Shown: piece by piece, positions 1 to 8,663 of the stretch
Layout: every line of letters begins with the position of its first letter
How positions within the stretch are numbered: position 1 is the first letter of the stretch
DNA from: Purshia tridentata
Lineage: Eukaryota; Streptophyta; Magnoliopsida; Rosales; Rosaceae
DNA length: 25,974 nt
Assembly: GCA_003254885.1 (NCBI GenBank)
Contig: QANT01007360.1
Span: forward strand, 1-25,974
Direction of reading: 5' to 3'
Position numbers and translations under genes: made by a program
The notes under the pieces: generated by a model
Seen by the model: only the letters and a program-made list of their open reading frames with translations
Told to the model about the DNA's origin: nothing
The model's database searches: none

Positions 1-7
1 TAGGTAC

Positions 8-266
8 ATTTCAATTGTACCAATATCTAAGTTGGTATGTGTGTATATATATATATATATACATTTGAGCTACTTCGTTTCCTGAGTTTTGAGGGTAAAT
101 CTCATCTTTTCACCATATCCCCTTCTAGGGTATAGAATGGGTTCGATAGAGGCGTTATGTTAGGATTTAGCTCTAGGATTTTGGGCAGAGCCCAAAATCC
201 TGGAGCTAAACCATAACATAAAAGCTGACAAATTGGAGCCAATCGATTGATTGGTACAATTGAAAT
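8..266. repeat. Foldback (inverted-repeat) element at the left edge
   Basis: A 17-bp sequence at 8-24 is repeated as its exact reverse complement at 250-266, with a second, inner palindrome between them (155-221). Nested inverted repeats of this kind are typical of foldback-type MITEs. The outer end may continue past the window edge, so I cannot define the termini or a target-site duplication. No protein is encoded; a 66-codon open frame on the minus strand inside it reflects the palindrome and is not a gene. Confidence 0.55.
155..221. repeat. Near-perfect 32-bp hairpin
   Basis: The arms 155-186 and 190-221 are complementary at 29 of 32 positions and separated by three bases (187-189). It lies inside the larger inverted repeat 8-266, so it is most simply the centre of that element. 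Transcribed, it would form a long stem similar in size to a small-RNA precursor. I see no evidence of transcription. Confidence 0.7.
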
Positions 267-301
267 ATATTTACAAATCAGAGTCAATCGTTCGTTTGAC
301 A

Positions 302-870
302 CAGTTAAATTCCATAATTAATTATAGGATAATATAATAATATTAATTATGATATATAATATAATAATATAATATTAAGGTAATATACAATTATAATAAT
401 ATTATAATAATACTAGGATAATATTAAGATTTACATATCATTAATTTTAGGATAATATTACATATTTTTTAAATTAAAAACATCTGTATAATATTTTTGG
501 ACCTTAGTCAAAAATAAAAAAGTATTAAGGTATTAGTTTAAGAGAGGAGAAAAAATTGGACCGGCCTATAAATCACCCTTTTTTTAATACATTTTTGGGC
601 CTTTTTTTGCCATTTTGGGCCATTTTGTACCACTTTGAGGTATTTTATACCACTTTGGGATAATTTTATACCACTTTGAATCAAACTTATAATTTAAAAA
701 ATATATGGTTTTAAATTTCTATTAAAATCTAATTAAAAACACTCTAAATTCTATTACCCTAATATATATACCCTACACCTTATACAATGATATTTAAATT
801 ATATACCTTGAATGTTGTACTTGTATGATTGCATTATCTTTCTATCCTTTATCTTATAATCTTATTATCT
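302..870. other. AT-rich intergenic stretch, no gene
   Basis: This is dominated by TAATAATAT-like low-complexity sequence (about 310-480) with stops in every frame. Apart from the short tandem repeat at 623-682 I see no structured element. Confidence 0.7.
623..682 (+). repeat. Three tandem ~20-bp units
   Basis: Three adjacent units share the core TACCACTTTG (623-642, 643-663, 664-682) with small changes between them. A looser version, CATTTTGGGC, precedes them at 611-622. It is a small decayed minisatellite. Confidence 0.65.
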
Positions 871-1097
871 CATACCCTAAACTTTGTTGTGTTTTAACAA
901 AAAAATTATTAGTTTAATTTGAAATAAGGTATTGGGGTTTAGAGTTTTGATATATTACATATGTTTTATAATTTATATAAAACATAGAGTTTACATATAC
1001 TAAATTCTAAACCCTATAGCCTATATCCCATACCCTAAACCCTAAACATTTGTGTGGTATAACAAAAAAATCATTACCTTCAATTGAAATAAGGTAT
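871..1097 (+). repeat. Imperfect direct duplication with telomere-like repeats
   Basis: Segments 871-932 and 1029-1097 are related. Both start CATACCCTAAAC, contain an AACAAAAAAAT core and end GAAATAAGGTAT. The second copy carries two plant telomeric units (CCCTAAACCCTAAAC, 1033-1047). Between them, around 962-985, an ATGTTTTAT / ATAAAACAT pair forms a short palindrome. It is probably an old local duplication; two units are too few to call a real telomere relic. Confidence 0.5.
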
Positions 1098-1341
1098 AAG
1101 ATATTAAGAATATATCATTCACCTTTTTTATAAAATAAATATATGATTCAATTGAAAAATAATAATTATGAAATATATTTATTATCTAATATATGGTTCA
1201 ATTGATATATAAAATATATTTTATTTATCTACAATACAGTTAGGTTAATATTAGTTTTATTATCGTTTACCAAAAAAAAAATTAGTTTTATTATATAAAA
1301 TGTTGAATGTGTATAAATATATAAATATGAACATTAAGTTT

Positions 1342-1540
1342 TAATATTCGGTTTGGTTCGGTAAACCGACGGTTCTAGATTATGAGAACTGAAACCGAAC
1401 CGACATTTTTTATTCTGTCCAATTATGGTTGTCTCCGTTTCGGTTCTACTCGGTTCCGATTCTCTCGATATCGGTAGCACCGGTTTTGAAACGGTTCCCA
1501 GTTTTTCAGTCAAACTGACCCAGCCCTACATGCATATGTC
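1342..1540. repeat. CGGTTCGGT/ACCGAACC-rich transposon relic
   Basis: The stretch is full of degenerate CGGTTCGGT and ACCGAACCG motifs in both orientations and ends in CCCAGCCCTA, with a reversed GTAGGGCT shortly afterwards (about 1551-1558). Such CGGTT-rich tracts ending in AGCCCTA are common non-coding transposon remnants in plant genomes, from general knowledge. I cannot find a matching left terminus or target duplication, so I do not assign a superfamily. Confidence 0.4.
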
Positions 1541-1559
1541 ATTTGAAAACGGTAGGGCT

Positions 1560-2598
1560 ATTTGTTAGCAACTTTTCCATGCATTACTGGACAAAAAACT
1601 TGAACAAAATCTTTCATAAAGAAATTGCCGTATCCTATTAATGCCATGGCCTTGTGGTTGTCTGATTAATATTATATAAATATATACAAGACCAACAAAG
1701 TCTCAATATATTAAATAATTACAAGCAAATGCGCGTATATAGGACAAAGATTTTGAAGAAATATATGCATCAGAGGTTTGAAATTGTTGGTTGCATGTGC
1801 TTGAAGTTGAGAGGTTAATGACAAATCTCTAAAGCTCGAGCTCCTTAGGTTTTTTTTCGGTCTTTTAGCTGTTTTTAAGTTATTATTTATACAGTAGTCT
1901 ACTTTTGCTTTTGGGATATGTACTGGAATATTATTCTATTACATCCAAGATCCTTGTTAGCTAGTGAAAATTAAAGCTGAAAACAACACAAATATCCTTG
2001 GCAATGGCATGGTTGGAGTTTTTTGGTTTTCGAAACTAAGAGCAATCTTTTCATAACTGTAAATATCATGTTGAGGTTGTGTAGCTGAATATAGGATAGG
2101 TATCCATATATAGGTTTAATGCCTTCACTCTGCCGCACTTGGTGTTCGCGCCCTCGCTCTCTCGATCTGCTGCATGCACAGAGGGTAGTGGTTGCTGTCT
2201 GGTGGTGCTAGCTATGGTTTTTGTTAATTTGTTTATTTTGTTTTGGTTTAAGTCTGTGGATTTCAGCCCCTAAGTCCTAAGTTTAGAACTTTTATTCACA
2301 TGTCTGAGATTGAATGTGGAGATGCCTCAAATGGGTGTGTTTATGACCTGCAATACCTACTTGTTACATTATCAGAAATTAATTTGGCATGAGGATTGAG
2401 CTCGCTTTGGATGCAAATTTTGTTTGTCTGTCATATTTTTGTTGCCTTCCGATCCACAGTATCAAGTTGATGATTTTTCATCTGATGGTCCTTCTTGGGT
2501 ACGTGAAATCTTGAGAATTTTGTCTTTGGCTGTTTCCAAATCTAGTTATTGACAATTCACTTGCATGCTTGTAATTCTTTATTTAACTGTGTAGTGTT
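1560..2598. other. Intergenic stretch, no gene seen
   Basis: No open frame of useful length and no strong repeat structure is present. A short more GC-rich patch at about 2120-2210 (CT-rich, CTCGCTCTCTCGATC) looks different from its surroundings but contains no recognisable coding or RNA feature. Confidence 0.6.
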
Positions 2599-2845
2599 GT
2601 GTCAGATTGGCTAGATATTGTAATAATGGAAGACCTTGTAATTCTTAATTATTATACTTTATTATATCCTACAAGCCTTGAGCCTAACTTTCTCAACAAA
2701 AATAAAAATAAAACTTATAGTTTGAATCATTACATCCTATTGAGGAAGTCCTTGAATACATCATTATACCACACTGATTTCATTGCACTAGATGAATGCA
2801 TCTCCCTTGGAAAAGAGTGGTGTAGAAAGATCGAGATCGATACAA

Positions 2846-3154
2846 CTATACTTTAGCTCCAATATATTTTCTCTTTTTCTTTGTTCTCAGCTTTCTCCTT
2901 TTATTTTCTTCCTCTTTGCTTTTTTCCTTTACTAAGGTAAAGAATGATGCTAAGGACACCAATTTTGCTACCTCCAAAGATGATTCCTTGCCCTTTAAGT
3001 AAACACAAGCCCTCTTATCTTTTGAGGAAAGCTCTTTGAAAGGTTTGGGCATGAAACTAATGCCATCGACCTTATCTTTCCAACCTTTCATGAATTGGGT
3101 TAATCTTCTAGTCAAGGGACAATAATGTTCTTTAGGTCCCATAATTGATTTCAT
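2846..3154 (-). CDS. Unrecognised lysine-rich ORF, probably a relic or chance
   Basis: This is an open frame of 102 codons with an ATG start at 3154-3152. The product is very rich in Lys and Glu, especially the C-terminal third (EEENKRRKLRTKKKRKY), and has no signal peptide, membrane segment or domain that I recognise. No TATA box, leader or intron signals support it. The lysine-rich tail comes from TTTCTTTTTCTTTG-type low-complexity DNA on the + strand, which keeps a frame open by chance. A fragment of an old transposon gene is possible. I list it because it is among the longest ATG-started frames outside the three real genes, not because I believe it is expressed. Confidence 0.12.
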   Translation of the reverse strand: MKSIMGPKEHYCPLTRRLTQFMKGWKDKVDGISFMPKPFKELSSKDKRACVYLKGKESSLEVAKLVSLASFFTLVKEKSKEEENKRRKLRTKKKRKYIGAKV

Positions 3155-5002
3155 AATGTGATACTAATTATGATGTCTTGTAGGCTTGTAGCCCTTATTA
3201 GTACTTTAATATATTTCCCGCCAACTTAATTGTATGGTTGTCCTTTCCTTATGTTGTTGTCATTCAAAATTATCAGCACAGTCAACCATTCTTTTCTGTT
3301 GTCTTTTACTTTGTAAGAGTGTTCATCTCATCAAAGTACTATCAAAACAATCAAATCTCAGTTTCCTTGTTTGACTCGTAATCTTGAGGAAGTCACTCAA
3401 CTTGTTTTAGGCTTTATTATTTATTATTATTTTTTTATCGTTTTAGGCAGTTTTGGACTCAAATTGATTTGTAAGCTTTCCTTGACAAGTTGAGCAATTT
3501 TAAGTTTAATTTAGAATGTTTTTTTATTAATAAAGAAAAGATAAACTCTATCAAATTAATAAATGCCTCGTAGATTGGAATGCAAAAGTTGAAAAAGAAA
3601 AAAAATGTAGGGATAATTAGCATTTTCCTTCATCCAAATATTGATTTTAAATGTACTAGGAAGAATTAATTATACTTTCTTTTTTAATTAATGATCCAAA
3701 TGCTCATTTTTTTACTTTCAATTTATATAATTAAGGGTGGCTACCACCCTCCATTAATTTTGTAGCTTCAAAGTCCTCCCATTATTTCTTTGTCTGGGTA
3801 ATTGAATAAATAAAAATAAGGAGGAGAAGTGCAACACTCAACCAATTTAACAAAGTGCAAGTATACAAAATAGAAGTGTGAAAATCAATAATTCACTACC
3901 CAAACATACTTAAATTTATTTATTAAATTGGTTGAGGTGTTAATTTTGTAGCGCATCATTTAGTGTGTTTCAAGTTTCAACTTGAGTTGTTATCATGAGC
4001 ATGTTTGGATAGAGGAAGGGCCACAAATCACAATGTCTTTTTACTCCTACCTCCAAAGATGATGTAACTTCTTGGTTAACCTCAATGGAATGAGGTAGGG
4101 GCATTGCCTTTGGTTAAACACCTTTTAATTGGCCAGATCGGCATGCTTATTTTCTTTTTAAGTTTTGATCTCATATCCGACATGATGGTGTACTTTTGGG
4201 TGTAGATTTGTTCTTGTTTGAGTTCAAGGTTTAGGTCCACCTAGAACCCTAAACTTAAATAAGGACATTTCTACCCCCTAAATACAGTACCTAATCGGGG
4301 TACGAAATCAAACTGCAATAAATTTTTTACAAAAATAAGTTATATACTGACGAGTGGCCAATTAATCAACAATTAAAAAGTAGACCAACATTACAAGTAT
4401 TTGAAGCGCCTAAACCGGTTGAACAAAACAAAATTAAGCAAATTTAGGTAGCGATGGAAGCTAAACCTTGAATGCATAAGTGATGAGAAAGTGTCAATCG
4501 ACTCGAAATATAAGATTAGATTCATTGTAACTATTGTAACTATTAGTCAATTAAATGTTATAACTAACGAATAGTAAAACACAAAATTAGGTGGATGTGA
4601 TTTTTTTAGCTTGTACTTTCGTTTTTGTGTTTATGTATTTATTTTTCACATATGTGAAAAATTGCGTAAAAATCATGCTAATGAAAAATTATACTTATAA
4701 AAATTTATAAGGAAACTACAAAAAAAGGCACCCAATTATGAGCCCTTTGCACATATGACCCATTTCGAAAACCCAATTGCCCTTCGTCATTATTATTGCT
4801 AAATAATTTTGATCATCTTCACTTCGCAATCATCATTGTTTGATTTCATTAATTCACCACCCTTAACTGGTGAAAGAAAACCAAGAGCCCGCCCAACCCA
4901 GCAACATGTCCTTTGTTCGAAGAATATTGTAAATAAATAATATAAAATTTGAAGAAAGATAAACTAATAAACTAGAATAATTAAATAGAATTAAGAAAAA
5001 TG
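3155..5002. other. Intergenic stretch, no gene seen
   Basis: This is AT-rich sequence with stops in all frames. Apart from the inverted repeat at 3833-3941 I find no structured element and no RNA gene. Confidence 0.65.
3833..3941. repeat. Small inverted-repeat element
   Basis: Arms 3833-3850 and 3923-3941 are complementary apart from one extra base (core CTCAACCAATTTAA against TTAAATTGGTTGAG), with about 72 bp between them. The interior GTGCAAGTATACAAAAT...GAAGTGTGAAAATCA is clearly related to the right arm of the foldback at 5003-5136. The two look like members of one decayed MITE family. Confidence 0.55.
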
Positions 5003-5136
5003 TAGCTATTTTCGCACTTTTGTTTTGTACACTTGCACTTCTCTCCTTTATTTTTCTTCTTTTATTTGATTATTAAGACATAAAAACAAAAGAAAGAGTG
5101 CAAATGTACAAAATTGGAGTGTTAAAATCATTACTC
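5003..5136. repeat. Foldback MITE relic (~134 bp)
   Basis: The left arm (about 5003-5044) and the right arm (about 5093-5136) are imperfect reverse complements. Both contain TTTTGTAC followed by TTGCACTTCT-type sequence when read inward. Nearly the whole element is stem. It abuts the next element: its last bases are within the target duplication of the MITE at 5143-5548, so that MITE probably inserted at its end. Confidence 0.5.
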
Positions 5137-5142
5137 TAAGAA

Positions 5143-5548
5143 GGGTAAATAATCATTTTGATCCCTAGATTATTACACTTGTATCAGTTTGGTCATCAGA
5201 CTTTTAATTTAGAAAATTAAGGACTCTAACTTTTTCAATTTTGTCAATTGAGGGCTTTTTCATCAATTTACACATTTTTCATTCAAATTTATGTTTTTAT
5301 AACATCATGTAAAGTCCTTTTTTATGGCAAAATGATTCTTTTTATTTAGACTTTACCCTTTTTTCCTTATGCATTATTTTTTTCTCCTTCAATTCTCATT
5401 AAATTTGGATGAAAAATGTGTAAATTGAACGAAAAGTCCTCAATTAGCAAAATTGAAAAAATTCCGGTCCTTAATTTTTTAAATTAGAAGTCTAGGGATT
5501 AAACTGATACATGTGTAATAATCTGGAGACCAAAATGACTATTTACTC
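5143..5548. mobile_element. Mutator-like MITE, copy 1 (406 bp)
   Basis: The ends read GGGTAAAT and ATTTACTC, and about 145-150 bp at each end are imperfect reverse complements (left about 5143-5290, right about 5400-5548), leaving roughly 110 bp of unique centre. It is flanked by CTCTAAGAA (5134-5142) and CTCTAAAAA (5549-5557), an 8/9 match of 9 bp. A second copy of exactly the same length lies at 25297-25702. Terminal inverted repeats beginning GGG together with 9-bp target duplications are the usual signature of Mutator-like elements. There is no coding capacity, so it is non-autonomous. It lies about 3.5 kb upstream of the receptor kinase gene. Confidence 0.8.
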
Positions 5549-5644
5549 CTCTAAAAAAATAGTTGCAATTTCTTCCTACTATGTGCGGCCTGTGCAGGTT
5601 TATGTGCCAAGAGGCTTAGTTAGACGAAAGTATGAAACCAAATA

Positions 5645-5909
5645 AAATTATATATAATTCTTTTAGCATTTCTTTAATCCTAAAGTGTCTACTTAGTTTG
5701 AACTAATTGTAATTGTTTATTTAAAATATAATTAATTAGTGAATAAGAGAACAAAGGTACATTCTTTCAGCTGTTCAAATTATATATAATTCTTTTAGCA
5801 TTTCTTTAATCCCAAAGTGTCTACTTAGTTTGAACTAATTGTAATTGTTTATTTAAAATATAATTAATTAGTGAAATAAGAGAACAAAGGTACATTCTTT
5901 CAGCTGTTC
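5645..5909 (+). repeat. 132-bp tandem duplication
   Basis: Copy 1 (5645-5776) and copy 2 (5777-5909) are nearly identical. I find one substitution (CCTAAAG against CCCAAAG) and one extra A in copy 2 (GTGAAATAAG). The near identity implies a recent local event compared with the decayed repeats around it. There is no coding potential. Confidence 0.9.
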
Positions 5910-6076
5910 GAATCAGTACTAAAACACTATGAATGGAACATCCACAGTGGCATTCAGAGCGGCTTATATAAAGTCTTACTTCCTCTCTGAGAAAGATAGC
6001 CAGAGAACCAAGTTCTCTCCTTTTGGGCAATTTGGTAGTGCCACAGAAAGTCAATTATCAGAAAATTTGCAGCCCC

Positions 6077-6190
6077 ACATTTTCCTTTTTTTAAAAAAAT
6101 TTTTTTTAATTGCAGGGGACGGAGGGTTCGAATTGGGTGTGTAGGGAAGAGTTTTTGTCCTCGACCAATTAAGCCAACCCCTACATTTTC
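6077..6190 (-). mobile_element. tRNA-derived SINE with target-site duplication
   Basis: Read on the minus strand, the element starts near 6182 with GGGGTTGGCTTAATTGG. It matches the Pol III box A consensus (TGGCTTAATTGG, 6176-6165), then after 30 nt box B (ATTCGAACCC, around 6133-6124), and ends in an A-rich tail (about 6110-6088). ACATTTTC occurs directly on both sides (6077-6084 and 6183-6190), the expected flanking duplication. Both promoter boxes in correct order and spacing, a 3' A-rich tail and the duplication together make a SINE the best explanation. At about 98 bp it is short, perhaps a minimal or 5'-head-only member. No plant SINE family name can be assigned by eye. Confidence 0.72.
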
Positions 6191-6518
6191 TTCTTGTATA
6201 CCTCATACCAGATATTGACATGTGATGCAAGAAATACGAAAATTGATGGACCCATGGTCTTCCATTCCATGTATGCATGCATATGGCAAGGAATTTATCA
6301 CATGCAGATGTCATTATTTATTGTGCAAATCTAGTAGTTAGTGTAGTAACTTGCATGAAAGGTTTAGACAAAACCAAAGTGAAGTTCATATATGAGAGAC
6401 TCACAATTATGTCATATTACTAAGCTAAACATTGAGTGACCACATTAGGCGTCATTAGCTAGCCCATATCAAAAAGCCAAGCCACATGGCAGAAGATCAT
6501 GACAGTGACCCTTCAAAA

Positions 6519-6532
6519 GGGCAGGCCTGCCC
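6519..6532. repeat. Perfect 14-bp GC palindrome
   Basis: GGGCAGGCCTGCCC is a perfect palindrome in otherwise AT-rich DNA, about 2.1 kb upstream of the receptor kinase start. Palindromes of this size can be binding sites for dimeric transcription factors. I do not recognise a specific factor. Confidence 0.4.
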
Positions 6533-6671
6533 ATCAATAGGACAGATAGAGACACCTCAAAAAGAGTACACTCTCTCTCGCACCCAATTAGTTCCTTGCC
6601 ATGAGAGTATCAATGTGGAGCCAACCACTATTGTATAACATAACCCACATGAGAGAGAGACTTCATGTTGC

Positions 6672-6721
6672 TACAAGAGCACTCTTTCCCATGTATGAGG
6701 GGCCATGGATTTTTCTTTTTC

Positions 6722-6762
<41 letters not shown>

Positions 6763-6856
6763 GTTGTTAATGAATGAGTTCAAGGTAATACAAGAGCACT
6801 CTTTTCCATGTGAATTTGGAGGGGAAGGGTGGTCATGGATTTATTTTTTTCTTTGA
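6672..6856 (+). repeat. Imperfect duplication flanking a (GA)17 microsatellite
   Basis: TACAAGAGCACTCTTT, then a CCATG, G-rich and CATGGATTT segment, occurs at 6672-6722 and again at 6789-6856 (about 117 bp apart). Between them lies an uninterrupted (GA)17 at 6726-6759. The microsatellite is probably highly polymorphic in length. It is about 1.9 kb upstream of the receptor kinase start codon. Confidence 0.7.
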
Positions 6857-6859
6857 TTT

Positions 6860-8256
6860 TGCTTTGCTTTTGAAGTGGAAGATCAAAAGCAGAAAATATG
6901 TATCTCTCTCTGCTTTTACTTTTCAGCCCCCTCTTTAAGACTATACCATCTTCTATTAAAGCCCTTCAATACCATCTTACATAGGGAGTTGGTCCCGGCT
7001 TTGTAGGGCAAAGAAGGAGAAGGAATAAAGCTGCACAAAAAAAGCTTCCCCTGGTTCCTTATTCCATGCAACCTATTCACACAACATAATTATATATTGA
7101 TCATTCAACAACATAGTAATGATATATTAATAATCATCATCTTTTACTTCTTACAACCACTGTATATTGCAGGCACATGTTTCCAACTCAAAAATAAAAG
7201 AGATCAGACTAGGCTATACAAAATTGCATTACTCCTTCTTTTTGTTTTTTTCTTTAGTTTAATTAATTTACTTTGAATTTTTGCTTCTTAGGATAAGAAA
7301 CATCGAAATACTCAATGGTTCTCTACATTTTTAATACATATATAGGGAAGCATGACCATCTGATATATTGTTTTAAAATTTGATGGGTGACAGGGTCCTC
7401 CATGCATGATCTAGGTGTTTTTATGCTTTTCTTACCATTCCTGCAAACATGAATTTAATAACATGGTGAAGAACAAAGTTGCTAGCTAGCTGTACTTTGC
7501 TTTGTGGGAATTATATATACCAAAGTTCATTATCCAAACAGTTTTTTCAATTTCGATTCTTAAAACTTTCTTACTGCTATTTTGTAATAATGTAAATGGT
7601 AGCAAAAGTGATGGGCAAAACTCTAATCCATGAGGTTTTCACAATCAAAACTCAACATAATTTCACTGCTGCATTGTTTCAATGAAATAGTGTATAGTTG
7701 CAATTGCAGATGCAAAGCTTATTAGAAAGAAGTTACACATATCAACTACGTAAAACTGTCTTTATTTTTTGAAAATGCAGAGAACATCTGTCTGAGTTTT
7801 ATAGGGGACATCAGAAACCTCAATTCCAAAGAGTTTGATCCAATGTTGGTCTCCACCAACAATTTTCTTTTCAAGAAAACAAAACAAACAAACTTTGAAT
7901 ATTTTGGTCCCAAGAAACAAAGAGGGCAATAAATATAACCATGGTTTTCAGTTGCAACTTTGAGTGAGCATTGAATGCTTTCCTCTCACAGTTACATTAT
8001 GTGGTGTGTTGAAAATAAGGTTACCACTTGGCAGGTGATAGTCATTTACCAAAAGCTTCAAGACAATGGAGCCATTTTCAATGATTGAAAGTGCAACTCC
8101 ATCACCACCCTCATTCAAAGCAATAAAGACCATCCTTTAATTAAAGCTAAAGGGCATTTTTGTCATATGAATAAACAAAGAGAGCATCATCAACTTTACT
8201 TTCCTCCCCCAATCTAAACTTTAAATTTCTGTTATCCAACGGCCTTCTTATTTTCT
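6860..8256 (+). other. Upstream region of the receptor kinase, no gene
   Basis: No plausible gene is present. A 61-codon minus-strand frame at 7948-8133 has no supporting signals. The region is the likely distal and proximal promoter of the receptor kinase. I cannot assign individual regulatory sites with confidence. Confidence 0.6.
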
Positions 8257-8270
8257 TATATTTATTTAAA
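8257..8270 (+). promoter_or_regulatory. Possible TATA box of the receptor kinase gene
   Basis: TATATTTATTTAAA lies about 400 bp upstream of the start codon, followed by a strongly purine- or pyrimidine-biased leader (about 8290-8470, rich in GAAAGAAAAG and CTTCTCTC). With a usual 25-35-nt spacing, transcription would start near 8295 and give a leader of about 370 nt containing an upstream ORF. This is inference from position and sequence only. Confidence 0.4.
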
Positions 8271-8502
8271 AAAATTTCTGCAACCTTCTTCTCTCCTTTT
8301 TCTTCTGCTTTTCCATATTAGCTTTGTCTAAAGAAGAGAAGGCTAAGTTAGAGAGATATAGAAAGAAAACGCACAAACCAGTTCCAGCAGAATTTCAATC
8401 TTCCTCTCTTCTCTGAAAGAAAAGAAAGGAAAAGAAGAGAGAAAAAGAGAAAAGCAGAGGCTTAGCTTCTTCCTTGTATTTGAAGACTCTTTCAGTGTGA
8501 AG

Positions 8503-8646
8503 ATGTTTGATTCCTCAACCCCATGTTCACTTGAAGTTTCTCAGATTCCTCTCACTTTCCCTACCTTTTTCGTAAAATCCACCATTACCCGAATGCTTAT
8601 ATCCCTTTCTCTTGGCCTCGAATACTTACAAACCCAATTTTCTTGA
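8503..8646 (+). CDS. Upstream ORF in the receptor kinase leader (47 codons)
   Basis: ATG at 8503-8505 opens a frame of 47 codons that ends with TGA at 8644-8646, 17 nt before the main ATG at 8664, in a different frame. A second in-frame ATG at 8593 would give a 17-codon version. A four-codon frame (ATG at 8523, stop 8532-8534) lies inside it in another frame. The peptide is Ser/Thr/Pro/Leu-rich with no recognised motif. If the leader includes this region, scanning ribosomes must read past or reinitiate after it, so it could reduce translation of the receptor. Its coding value and conservation are unknown. Confidence 0.4.
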   Translation: MFDSSTPCSLEVSQIPLTFPTFFVKSTITRMLISLSLGLEYLQTQFS

Positions 8647-8663
8647 ATATTATCCAACAAAAC

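Noticed and set aside
1033..1047. Interstitial telomere relic
   Set aside because: Only two CCCTAAA units occur, inside a local AT-rich duplication. This is insufficient to infer a chromosome-end event.
2599..2856. 85-codon + strand open frame
   Set aside because: It starts only with GTG, has AT-driven composition and no domain or splice or promoter support. Treated as chance.
5821..6314. Overlapping open frames on both strands around 5821-6314
   Set aside because: They overlap the tandem duplication and the SINE on opposite strands, and none shows coding character. They are by-products of the repeats.
7948..8133. 61-codon minus-strand frame upstream of the receptor kinase
   Set aside because: Short, with no recognisable motif and no promoter or splice context. 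Probably chance in promoter DNA.
8643..8663. Extended N-terminus of the receptor kinase beginning at TTG 8643
   Set aside because: Plant nuclear genes start at ATG as a rule. ATG 8664 directly precedes a good signal peptide.
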